From NCBI GenBank assembly GCA_961205875.1, contig OY540820.1, forward strand, positions 2,542,001 to 2,606,000: 64,000 nucleotides of DNA, written 5' to 3'. The notes under the pieces were generated by a model, which saw only the letters and a program-made list of their open reading frames with translations, was not told the origin of the DNA and searched no databases. This DNA is from Sialis fuliginosa. Lineage: Eukaryota; Arthropoda; Insecta; Megaloptera; Sialidae. Positions within the stretch are counted from its first letter, which is position 1; every line of letters starts with the position of its first letter. Below, one piece after another: positions 23,183-34,129 of the stretch. The position numbers and the translations under genes were made by a program.

Positions 23183-23234
23183 ATTTGTAAAAAAAAGTCA
23201 GTATTACTTATAATGCTGACTTTTTTTTACAAAT
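23183..23234. repeat. Imperfect hairpin, about 24-bp arms
   Basis: ATTTGTAAAAAAAAGTCAG and its complement CTGACTTTTTTTTACAAAT enclose a short centre. One or two bases differ in the inner part of the arms. Confidence 0.75.
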
Positions 23235-23289
23235 ATATTCGAATACAGCTGATTTTGGTATTATCGTGTTTTTGTGATATTTAACTTAA

Positions 23290-23413
23290 TTTATAATTGC
23301 CGCCCTATTTTTGATTTTATTCCGGGTTTCATTAATGGATAGTGTTTCACGAGGAAGGTTTGGTGTATAATTTGTAGATATTACTCCGGGTAACAATGGG
23401 TTCAATGCGCTAG
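23290..23413 (+). mobile_element. Helitron-like 3' end
   Basis: It has ATTAATGGATAGTG, AATTTGTAGATATT and then CCGGGTAACAATGGGTTCAATGCGCTAG, split here by a short hairpin. It ends CTAG at 23413 followed by T. It is the same terminus as the complete element at 56861-57516. Confidence 0.65.
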
Positions 23414-24479
23414 TGTTCATATTAAGTTTTTTTTTACTTAAAATAACTTCCTAAACCACGCCAATCCTGAATCATCCTGTATATTGAACCTAAACCGGAG
23501 CCAAACCATAAATAAATTCAGATCTTCTTATCCGATCGTGGTATTATTAATTTTATGCATATTTAATTAGTATCTATCCGCCACCAGCACAGTATTTGGA
23601 ACACAATATCCAGTATAGACATTATGTCAATACTAAAAGGTTTCAATAAACATTAGATACGCTCGCACTGGTGGGTGAGATATCATTGTAACAACGCGCG
23701 GTTTCATTTGTTTTCCTATTCTTTGTCACTTCCGCTTTCAGCTATCGCCGTTAGATACATCATCAAACAAGTGGTCGTCGAAGGGTGTTGCTTTCGCCCC
23801 CCCGTCTACAATTAATTACTTACTTGCACGTTTCTTCCAAGCAGGTATATTATTTCTTTTAGACGTTAATTATGTTTTTACAAAGGGTCGTTTTTATTTT
23901 TAATTAACAGATGTCTTTTTAAGTTTAATTGTACTTAAAAATACGCTTCAGAGCCGTTTTAATTTATAAACAGTAATGTATGTTATTGTTTATATTAATA
24001 ATTGCTGAGATCCCGGTTATTTTTATTAGGTATTAACGGAGGATCTCATTTTAAGGACTTTAAAATATGGGTAGTATTTGAACGATTACATTTTATACAT
24101 TTTGAGCATTAAATATATTGTTTTTGAGCAATAACATTTTAAGTTTTGAGCATTATACTATACTAATTGTTACTGGAAAAACGAAGAAACTGTGGTTTCT
24201 AGTCACTTTAACTAAAAATATACTAATTGTTAGCAATAAGTGTAAATTTAAATATTATATTTTGAGCAATAATATTTTACGCTTTGAACATTAAAATTTG
24301 ATTTTGTGCAATAACATTACCGTTTATTTTAACTCTCTCATAGAGCAAATTAATCCTCGCCTTTTACCAAGACTTGAAAACAAACATAATGTACACACAG
24401 TAACCTACAACGATACCATAATAACACTGGCGATGAAACGGCCAGCGCTGAATTGTCATGACGCTGAAATTTCCTAGAC
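23414..24479. other. No gene recognised; possible non-coding exon
   Basis: At 23742-23855 a TTTCAG acceptor-like site is followed by a GC-richer block (CTATCGCCGTTAGATACATC and later CTTTCGCCCCCCC). The block ends CAAGCAG then GTATAT, a donor-like site. It lacks a long frame. It could be a 5' non-coding exon of the downstream gene, but this is weak. The rest is AT-rich, with a repeat phrase near 24170-24230 (ACTGGAAAAACGAAGAAACTG) shared with 61077. Confidence 0.3.
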
Positions 24480-24982
24480 CAGCGGTTCTTAAATTTATGT
24501 AGTTTTGGGACCCCCTTTTGAACTATTATTTTTTAGGGACCTAAAAAGTTATTTTAAGAACATTTTACAACCTTACTTACAATTTTTGCTTTTCAACTGC
24601 AATGACCGTTGTTTTTGCTCTATATGTCTTACTTCTTACTTTTTTTGCTTTTACAACTGCAATGACTTTTTTTGCTCTACATTTCTTACATTTTTTGCTT
24701 TTACAACTGCAATGACCTTTTTTCCACAAATTTTATTATTTTGTTTATTTATTATACATTTTTTCAATTTTTTGCATTACACAAATTAAGTTTTACAACT
24801 GCAGAAATAGGCTACAACTACATACTAAAATAACCCCTACATCCCTGACAGAAAAACAAAGAAGGTAGTTAGATAGTAATTAATGATTGGTAAATAGAAA
24901 TGTAAAAGTAGTTTAATTTATGCCAAACATGTTTTACGGACCACCGGCAAAAGTTTCGCGGACTCTAGTTTAAGAACCGCTG
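24480..24982. mobile_element. hAT-type MITE
   Basis: The ends are CAGCGGTTCTTAAA and its complement TTTAAGAACCGCTG. The flanking 8-mers TCCTAGAC and TTCTATAT share five positions, so the duplication is decayed or the edges have drifted. The interior has three imperfect copies of a unit containing TTTACAACTGCAATGAC at 24590-24725. CAGCGGTTCT.. ends are common for hAT MITEs. Confidence 0.7.
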
Positions 24983-26695
24983 TTCTATATGTAGGTACTT
25001 ACATTATGTGAAGTTCTCCCACTTTATTTTCATAGATCACAACTCCTTTAACAACAATGAAAAGTATACATTTTAACGTAGTATAAAACTATTTTTGTTT
25101 GTTAACCTATCAAAGAGGAAATATTCTGTTAAAAAGAAGCACTGAGACAAGACAGAAAAGATATTATACAATACATATAAGTGTATCTCTGCATATACTA
25201 TACGTATCTCAAAGTTCATATTTGAAGTAAAGATAGGAATGTAACATAAATATCTCAATATTCTATGTTTTTTTTTATTCTTTTCTACAGATATTTGTTG
25301 TCAGTGTACACAATGTACTGTACAGTATGTCGAAATCAACCTCCTCACTTTGAATTGCAAGTTAATTCTTTTTAGTATCTATCTGTCTATCACAGCCTTC
25401 TAACTACTGAACCGTTTCGTCTATATTGAAAGCTGAGATTTGGTATAATTATAGTAAATGGTAGACCTACATTAGATCTGAGTTTTAAAAATTATTTGTT
25501 CAAAAATCTCATCATTTCTGTTTTTGGGTTATCAATCTATGTCCGTATAAAATTTATATAGATAGACATACCGATGGACAGAGCGAAACTAGTATTTTAC
25601 GGAATCCTAAAAATGGTTGGAACATAAATTATAGACAATAATATTCTTACAACTTTTATTTAAAACATGTTTTCTTTTACAAATCGTATAAAAAATAAAA
25701 TAAACAAGCCATGTGGGGTTGAATTTCGAAAAATCTTTTCTTTTTTATCATATACATCAAAACCGTTGGCACCCCAACGTAGTCAATATCATTTTTTATT
25801 TGCGAGATGTGGTGCAGGAAAAAAATGACCGCACGTACATCTTTCTGAATAGTAACCTTGAAACATAAAAATATGTTTTTGGTTTCGATTTTCGGACCCA
25901 TAACATTAACTTCCCTAAAAATATTTTTTAGGGAAAAATGAATAGAACATACCTACATAAAAAATAATATAATTTTCTTTTAAAACAATTATTTCTTCAA
26001 AATTACTTTCAAAGATTCAAAAATTGACCACAGTAAACAGTTTAATGACATTAAAGTCTAGTCTCCATATTAACTTACAATTAGTTTATATATCTGTAGC
26101 TTTTCAAAAATAATTAATGAAAATTTTTGAAATAATTGTTTTTTATAAATGGTTACACGAATCTTTCATCAACATGAAATAGCTGTTAATACGTATTATC
26201 AAGTAGAGAAAGTTAGTGAGAATGATTATGGAACCCTTTTAAGTGCGTGCCCAACATGCACTTGGTCAGTTTTTTATCTCCCGAAATATAACTCACGCAT
26301 GAAAAGAATTCTAACTAAAAATGTCCAAATCGCTTATAGTTCGTGACCTGCTCAATTCACACCCTGGATTTAGTTGACACATGCTAACCATTATAATTTG
26401 TACATATTTGTTATTCGTCAGATTTAAACATACATAACAACTAATAACGTGATTAACAACTGTCACATCAATTTAACATTGTTTAAATATTATTATATAT
26501 ATATTTATTATATTGTGTATTTAGTGGAGATAAATGCGTCAATATATTTATTCAAAAGTTGATCGGTTAGAATAACATGTCTTGTATTAAATCAATCATA
26601 TATAAATACAAATAAATACGATACAGTGTGTGTCAGAAAAATTACATTTGAGATAGTTACTGGGCTAGAACCCCAGAAATAAATGCCCTACAATA

Positions 26696-26840
26696 ACAAA
26701 AAAAGGTATTGGCACAAATCTTGGCCCCTTCAAGAGCAATGTTTACTGTTTTTTGGGATTGGTGGGCTTCTTTTTGTAATTTTTATCAACTCATGTTACT
26801 AATAAAACAAGTATCTCTTTATTAAATCATTTTAATTTGC
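26696..26840 (+). mobile_element. Transposon 'X', left-end fragment
   Basis: It has AAGGTATTGGCACAAATCTTGG, AGCAATGTTTACTGTTTT, GGGCTTCTTTTTGTAATTTT and ATGTTACTAATAAAACAAGT, matching 60179-60330 and 19397-19550. The right part is missing. (The first motif is split across AAGGTATTGGCAC and AAATCTTGG.). Confidence 0.7.
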
Positions 26841-26990
26841 ATGTGGAGTGGGTATGTTGGGTGAACAAATTAAAAAAATTACATGAATTTCATTATTTCC
26901 AGTCAAATATGAATGTCAATTTGAATGAATAACAAAGAACATATTTTTGAACTTTTTATTATTGGGTTTTATTCCGTGGTGTACTTTATA

Positions 26991-27036
26991 TCACTTGACG
27001 TTTCGGCCAACATCTCGTGGTCTTCTACAGAAGTGA
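26991..27036 (-). ncRNA. Hammerhead-ribozyme-like motif
   Basis: Minus strand: TCACTT, CTGTAGA, an unpaired A, GACCA..TGGCC hairpin, GAAA, CG, TC, AAGTGA. Stem I (TCACTT/AAGTGA) is perfect over 6 bp. Stem III is the minimal ACGT palindrome, and UC would be the cleavage position. One core base differs (CUGU instead of CUGA). It lies just before a Helitron end. Confidence 0.45.
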
Positions 27037-27059
27037 AGTGTCGAATTCAGAAGATGTGG

Positions 27060-27112
27060 CTGCTTTTGTTTTTGTGGATATAACCCGGATAACACCGGGT
27101 CCAATGCACTAG
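27060..27112 (+). mobile_element. Helitron-like 3' end
   Basis: ACCCGGATAACACCGGGT forms a near-perfect hairpin, followed by CCAATGCACTAG and then T. It is the same terminus as at 57516. The upstream body is not recognisable beyond about 50 bases. Confidence 0.7.
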
Positions 27113-27679
27113 TAATATTAAAATATAATATGCCGTATTTCGACCATGTCACTTGTACTATTATGTATTAGAGATTATCTAATAACGATAAGGAGAGTGT
27201 GTAATTGATCCTATCCATAGCCTTCGGTTGTCCACTCAGATTTACTGTTTGATATCAGTGTCATAGATAATAGTTACATTCTGATTGGGCCAGTACTGAT
27301 TATGTATTATCTCATACTATATATAGTATATAGGTACTACAATGTACACAACAGTGCCGGAGTAATGTAATAACACACGAGTGGTTTGTGACTGCGACGC
27401 TTTCTCTTAGTACACACTAGGCGGCGCGGGTGGACTAATCATCGCTAATACACATAGGTTTGGAGGCAGTGGCCTTTTGGATTCATGGTAGATTTGAAAT
27501 TTTGACAGGTGGCAGAGAATAGCACAAGAATCAAAAGTGACCCAGTGCCAACGTGTTTATAGTAAACAATGAAATCATCCGATACCTAACACCAGAAAAC
27601 GTTTAACCACACGTTTACTAACGTTTAGCTTTAAGGCTCTGTCAAACAGGAGGTGGACTGTCCGCGCGGATGTTTACTC

Positions 27680-28395
27680 TTGTAAATTTTTGGATTTTTG
27701 AATTATTTTTTAAATAAGAAAAAAATGTTTTAGATAAAAAATGTCGAGTATGTTATTTTCTATAATTTATTCCCCATACATTTTTTTCCAACATTTATGA
27801 TTTAGCCAGAAATTTTTTTTTAATGTAATTATTTAGATTCACCTACACACTCACACACGTATAAGAAAGTCCCATGGTACCTATGGCAAACACACACACT
27901 GTTCAATCTCTGTAATACGTATAAGAAAGTTCCATGATACTCATGGCAGATATTTCTCCTCTGTTATGAACCATTTGAATTATAATAAATTTTTTTTTCA
28001 AAAATTCGTTTTTACGAAAAAATGAATAGAACATAAATTATAGATATAGATATTACCTACATTCTTTAACTTGACCATTTTTCTCTATTTTGCACTGTTT
28101 CAGAGTAATTCGAAAAATTCAAACATCCGTATCCGGTTGAAAGATCGTTTTCAAAAATAAGACGTTTTCTTCCCAGACAAAATTTAATCTTAAATATAAA
28201 ATTTCACCCTTTTGTCGTATTTGAGTTACAGCGCTTACAGACAGACAGACACACATACATCATGGCGAAAATAGTCAGAATGGATTCAGGAAAGGTCAAA
28301 ATAGATAATTCCGTCAAAATCCGGAGATCGAAAAAAATCGGCTTCACTATACTTATACTATATGTATATTTCATACACATGGTATAAGAAAGTAA
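27680..28395 (+). repeat. Repeat family B, 5'-truncated copy
   Basis: It shares with 34910-35640 and 53470-54250 the sequence of landmarks GGATGTTTACTCTTGTAAA, AATTTATTCCCCATACAT, ACGTATAAGAAAGTCCCATG, TCCGTATCCGGTTGAAAGA, TACATCATGGCGAAAATAG and GGTATAAGAAAGTAAAAA at the end. It is non-coding. Confidence 0.8.
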
Positions 28396-28795
28396 AAAAC
28401 AAATTAAATTGTTAAAACAATTATTGTAATTAACTTGAAATCTCCGCTTTCTATTGCTTTTTATGTTTTTAAGCTTCCTACATAGTCCAAGTAAATTAGA
28501 TATTTTAGAAGAACAAATTCATAAAGTTTTGATACTTTGTCCACGAACTCTTAGTAGGGTTTGAAATAAGAGCCCGAAAAGTTCCCACCGAAATGGATGC
28601 TGGAACATCCCCTTTCACGTGAAAAACAACCCCCGTTGTGGAATTTATTTCAGTTTTTCCCATTTTTCATCCGAACCGCCGTTCGGAGAGAAAAATATTA
28701 CAGGAATTAATGATTCTACATAAAATTCTACGTAAAAAATGTAATGTTCACTATTCGGTTAATTCCAAACCTACTCTCGCAATCGTTGCTCAAAG

Positions 28796-29536
28796 CAGAG
28801 CCGGCCTTTGCGATTCTGGCAACCCAGGCGAGATTTTTTTTGACGCCCCCCCCCCCCCCCCCCCCCCACAGTGACGATCATTAAAAATTATCCGCACAAA
28901 AAAAAAAGTGTATGAGAAAATTATCGAAATGAATAGAATGTATAGAAAAATGAAAAATACCATTAAATACACTTGTTATTAATTCATTAGTGTAATATAA
29001 TAATATAATATAACATATAATTGATAAATAATATATAATATAACTAAAATTATATAAAAGATTTCTTCCTGGCTTTCATGTCTGCAAAATTTTCGATTGC
29101 TGTCTCAAGATTGAGGTTTGCTACAACTTTATTTTCAATTGAAAGAATAGCCAAATTATTCAAACTATCTTCTATCATACCCGATCGCAAATAAGTTTTT
29201 ATCAATTTTAATTTACTAAAACTTATTTCACCACTATAGCTACACTAACCGGACTTGTTACAAGAATCCGCAAAGCCACCCACAGATTTGGCACTGTGCT
29301 TTTCAAGTTTTGTAAAAAAAAAATTAATAAATAATTTATTTTTGATATTAAGCATTTTATTAAGTAAAATGAATTATTTTGCAGAAAAAATCAAAACTAT
29401 TATTCAAAAAATATATACAGCTTAAATTTGGCGCCCTAGAACAGAACATAGAAAATAAGTTTAAAACAATCGGCGCCCCCACGAAATTGGCGCCCCAGGC
29501 TATCACCTGGGTCGCCTGGCCGTTCGGCCGGCCCTG
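28796..29536. mobile_element. hAT transposon relic with perfect 8-bp duplication
   Basis: The ends are CAGAGCCGGCC and GGCCGGCCCTG, and GCTCAAAG lies outside both (28788-28795, 29537-29544). The subterminal regions contain CCAGGCGA and GGCGCCCCAGGC and a C run of about 24 bases at 28846-28867. On the minus strand it carries the C-terminal part of a hAT transposase, which confirms the superfamily. Confidence 0.92.
29050..29304 (-). pseudogene. hAT transposase C-terminal (dimerisation) domain, frameshifted
   Basis: The minus-strand frame gives NLKSTVPNLWVALRILVTSP and VSVAIV. After a frame change it continues EISFSKLKLIKTYLRSGMIE and DSLNNLAILSIENKVVANLN to a stop near 29050. The order VPNL..ALRIL.T.PVSVA..E.SFSKLK.IK.YLRS.M...L..LA.LSIE is the hallmark of the hAT dimerisation region, as in ZMYM1-like elements. 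At least one frameshift and the absence of the N-terminal two thirds make it a relic. Confidence 0.85.
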
Positions 29537-29544
29537 GCTCAAAG

Positions 29545-31467
29545 TGAAGGGTAGTTTAGAGAACGAAGCGAAAAATCTGCATTTTCATAACGGTGAACTT
29601 AACGTAAACAATTATTATTATGAAAATTATTGAACTGAATCTCTTCTATGAGATTCATGTGCTACGATTTTTATTTCAAACGTTTTTCATTGATTTTTTG
29701 GGCTTTTTTCACAAATGTACATTGTACACTCCATTTTTTTTACAAAATATAATACAATTTAAACAAACGATGCGTCCTTTTTTGAGATATTTTGAAAAAA
29801 TACCGATTTTGAGGTACAAAGAAAAAACTTGTTATAAAAAGTTCGGTCAAGTCCTAAACGTATACAAAAAATTCAAAATGCAATTTCTCAGCCAAATTAA
29901 AAGATTTAAGAAGTCTAAGTTTCATATTCTTTGATAGAACTTAATTTCTGGATACATTTTAAACAATAGATCTATGATTTAAAACAGGTTATTTTTACAG
30001 GATTATTTAAATTCGAACACTGTTTTGTTTTTCGTATTTAAAGGGTTAAGTTAAAATTAAACATTTATTAAATGCTACTAGACAATAGGTGTTTATTTAA
30101 GTTTTAATATTTTTTTTCTGTGCGACCAACATTAGACCCTTTATGGTCGTTTAAAACTTTTTAGTACTTTTTTCATTCAAACTCGAATATCGCAACACCA
30201 AAAAATTATAAAACAAATTTGAAAATTTTTTTTAAAACTGAAAAAATTTCCTACAAAATGGTTACCTTGAAATTTTAGAAAACAAAATTTTCATCCCCGT
30301 GGTTAACTTTCAAAATTGCAAAAAAAAATATCAATCTTTTTATTTTTTATTAAACCGCGATTTGGTTAATAACACAAAAATACACCTAAATTCGAAAAAA
30401 TAGTAAAATTTTCTTCAATTTTCATATCCTATAAGTAAAAAAAGGATCATATTTGACCTATCGGCATTACTTTGAAAATGAGCAATTTTTTCAAAAAATA
30501 AAAGTGGTCCTTTAATTTTTTCCGTGAGTGTATATAAATATACTCACTATAGCCAAAAGCAATTTTTTTTAAATAATTGGAACAATTCAAAAATTGGCAT
30601 GCGTAAATATTCACTTCCGGTTGTAAAATCGTTTTCAAAAATTCTTTCACTCTTCTACGGTATCGTTTTTGAGTTACAGGGTTTCTGTAGACAGATACAG
30701 AAAAATATCGAAAATAGTGAATTAGGATTTAGGGAAGTTTAAAATGGATATTTTACAAAAATTGACTTAACAATACTCCTTATCTGGTTATTATAAAAAT
30801 AATCTGGTGTTTCGATATAGGGACATTCAATGTATTATAGGAGCCCGCAAAACATAAAGCCGGTTCTGCATGTACCTACATTATATTGCATACAGTTTGT
30901 ATAGAAGATTAGTGCTGGCTATAATAGTGCAATAACATGCGACTCGCTCTACCTGTAGCTTATGAATATTTGATGAGCATATCAAAGCTAATTAACGTTT
31001 TACAACGCACGACACAAACTTCAATAAATGCTAAATTAATTTGAAATTATTATTGTTCTAAAATTAGTACTTTTGTAAATGTAATTTTAATCTAATCTTT
31101 ATAAAGCAAGCGGCACTGTTATTTTTAAATTGAAAAACAGTTTTTCCAGATTTATGCCAGAAAAATAAAGAAAAAGTCATTACATAATTAGGAAACCTTT
31201 TGTTTCCAGTCGGTAATTTCTAAAATTATGCAAAAATCAAATCAAACTGTACATAATTATAAGTAATTGACTACGTAATTTTCTTAATGATTTTAGAATA
31301 GGATGGATAATTTAGATATACTCCAGTATTTATGACAGCGTTACCATTTTTAGCTAAACCGGTGGAGACGCGATTTATTAAAAAATACTTTATGTATTAT
31401 TTTTAGCAATCATAAAGAAATAAAATTTTAATTGAACATAATGAAATAATATGAAATATATGTAAAC
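29545..31467. other. No gene recognised
   Basis: AT-rich. Short frames at 29620-29934, 30447-30650 and 30524-30742 have low-complexity composition and no domain. A phrase at 30520-30560 (GTGAGTGTATATAAATATACTCAC) is a short palindrome with arms of about 10 bases. Its full length is split here: GTGAGTGTATAT and AAATATACTCAC. Confidence 0.4.
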
Positions 31468-32026
31468 ATGCCTACCCGACATGCCCACCCAACATGTCCA
31501 CCACCCACGGTTCACCGCGAATTGTTTTTTTCCGACGAAAATCGTGTAAAATTATATTTTCAAACTCTCAGGCTGGTCCCGTCTTAGAATTTGTATAAAA
31601 ATCAAAAATAAATAAATAAATAGGTTAGCAATAGTCATAATACTTAATTTCGATATTTTACCTTTCTTGGAAGCGAAATATTTCTTTATATTTCAGTTTT
31701 TAATCAAAATATTTTAAAGAGACGTGATCATAGTGACCTAAATTAATAAACAACTGAAACCGTGAATTATAGAATTTTTTATTCAATGGCTACTGTGTTT
31801 TTATATAAATGGCAGTTGTATGCTCTAGCATCATGGAAACAAAACACGACTTGATTAAGATTTTTTTAGTATTTTGATGTTAAATCTTAGGTTTTCATTA
31901 AATATTAATAGCCACGAACATGCACAGAAAAATTATCTAACTATTGGTGAAAACCGTATGGAAATCGGTTCAGTAATTCCTGAGTCTATAAGCCTCATAC
32001 AAACGAATATTCATTTATATATATAG
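31468..32026 (-). mobile_element. Helitron-like element, 5' end and body
   Basis: In reverse it begins near TCTCTATATATATAAATGAA and has CGAACATGCACAGAAAAATT and AAAACACGACTTGATTAAG, colinear with 56861-57300 in reverse. At the other side it has CCCACCCAACATGTCCACC and GGTTCACCGCGAATTG, shared with 6390-6430. The CTAG end is not found. Confidence 0.7.
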
Positions 32027-32334
32027 AGAAATAATTAGAATTACGTACCAACTTTGTTCACTCAGTAATTTATAAGAAAGTTAATCGCATTATATTCATG
32101 GAAATTATTTGAAATATTTATTTGTAAAACTAGACTTTACATATAACGTACATGTTAACACCATTCTGAAGTTTCTATGGCCCATAGTTCTAGAGAACTA
32201 TATCTCTAATACAGTCAAATAAGGTTTTTTTTTTAAATTGATAAAAGGGAAAAAAATATCTATCAAAATGATGCGTGCTTCAAAAATATTAATTTTAAAT
32301 GTTTTTCAAAAAAATGACGTCAGGATCGAAGGCA

Positions 32335-33715
32335 GTTCAAAGGCTATAGCCGGGTAAGCATGCAAAACATGCCTTTACATGGATTTGGCTGATTATTTTT
32401 TTGGAAGTCACATTCTATTTAACATTCAACCTGACCAAATATTAGTTTCCAAAAATTTATAATTTTCGTTCTTGAAATATATTATAGAGGTACTTATGAC
32501 TCATCAGAGGTAATTTTATTATGATCCTCTGTACATAGTATACCAGAAGAAAAAATTAATAAAATTTTTAAAATCAAAAAAGACCATGTTGTCTTCGGAG
32601 AGCAATCACAATTTTTTTATATATTATATCCAAACAACATATCAAAATCCCAAATTGATTCAAAGGGTAAAACATACTCGCATAATTCGCATGCGGTCGT
32701 ATCGGAGTGACGCGAGCGTGGCGCAGGAGAGTGCAAGTGTCTTAATACTTTTAAAATATCTCTAATTTGTTGTTGCTAAACAGGACTGGGCTAGCCCAGA
32801 GCCATATCAAAAATTTGACGGGGCCCATAGCCTGACAAAAAGAAAATATAGAGGCCGAAGCCGGGAATATATGGCAACTGCTCCATTGAATCAATTTAAC
32901 AAAAAAATTTCTCATAGGTTGCTTTTTAAGTAAAATTAAATCGCCCTAAATGTATGTGCTTCAATATGTTCATATTTGCTCAGATCATTTTTATTAAAAA
33001 ATAATAATCTTGTCTAGTTTTTAATGGAAAAAGATTCGCTAGTTCACAGCGAAAATGTGATTTGTTACTACTAAAGTCGATTATAAACATTTCTAAGCAA
33101 TTTTGGGCAATTTTTTGTTACTTAAAAAACAACCTATGAGAAAAAATTTTGTTAAATTGATTCAATGGAGCAGTTCCCATATATTCACGGCTACGGCCTC
33201 TATATTTTGTTTTTGTCAGACTATGGGCCCCGTCAAATTTTCGATATGCCTCTGGGCTAGCCCAGTCCTGTTTAGCAACAAATTAGAGATATTTTAAAAG
33301 TATTAAGACACTTGCACTCTCCCGCGCCACGCTCGCGTCACTCCGATACGACCGCATGTTATACCCTTTGAATCAATTTGTGATTTTGATATGTTGTTTG
33401 GGTACATACAATATAGTCTTTTTTGATTTTTAAAATTTTATTAATTTTTTTTTCTGGTTTACTATGTACAGAGGATCATAATAAAATTACTTCTGATGAG
33501 TCATAAGTACCTCTATAATATAGGTATTTCAAGCACCATCAAATTCGACTAACAGATTATAAAAAAAAATTTTTTTTCGAAAACTATACATTTTTGGGAG
33601 CTAATATTTGGTCAGGTTGAATGTTAAACAGAATGTGACTTCCAAAAAAAATAATCAGCCAAATCCATGTAAAGGCATGTTTTGCATGCTTACCCGACTA
33701 TAGCCTTTCCCTGAA
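32335..33715. repeat. 1.4-kb foldback immediately upstream of the gene's first coding exon
   Basis: The arms at 32335-32930 and 33120-33715 are reverse complements. Examples are AAAGGCTATAGCCGGGTAAG against its complement at 33690-33712, GGACTGGGCTAGCCCAG on both sides, and the GC-rich block CGTGGCGCAGGAGAGTGCAA against its complement at 33315-33333. The middle is about 190 bp. The right arm ends about 290 bp before the splice acceptor at 34001. No target duplication was found. Confidence 0.9.
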
Positions 33716-34027
33716 TGCGAAATAATAATTTTTGAAAATGTAATTTGAAATTATTATTAACAAACTGTTTTGTTAGTTTACAATTTTTATTTTTTTTCAA
33801 AAATCCCATTTTAATTAAATATATATTATATTATACATTCTTATTATTTTATCTTAAATTAGAAAATAATTACTGATGAAAAATATTATTCGAAAATGTT
33901 GTTCGAAAAATTCGTTGGGACTTACAAGTGAGAGACCAAGACAAGACGCTGAAAATTAAATAATTATTTTCCAAAATTAAATTTAAAATAATTAATTCCA
34001 GATAGTGGTTGCGGACGCATAGACGGA

Positions 34028-34129
34028 ATGGCGACTTCCTTGACTGGTGTAGGAGTTATTTGGGCGTCTCTGTCTCTAGTGGCTGCGCTACTCAGTTGTG
34101 CAGGATTCTATTTACCATTCTGGATACAG
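34028..34129 (+). CDS. LHFPL6: LHFPL6-like gene, coding exon 1
   Basis: Codes residues 1-34: the start ATG, the short inner N-terminus and the first membrane segment, ending FYLPFWIQ. The donor is CAG then GTTAGT at 34130. The exon itself probably begins at 34002 after TTCCAG, giving 26 bases of 5' UTR in this exon. The first in-frame ATG is used, and its start MATSL agrees with the family. Confidence 0.93.

Noticed and set aside
32496-32505. CTGATGAG on the minus strand (and on plus at 33493), a possible hammerhead box
   Set aside because: No GAAA box with stem II at the right distance and no stem I pairing in either arm.
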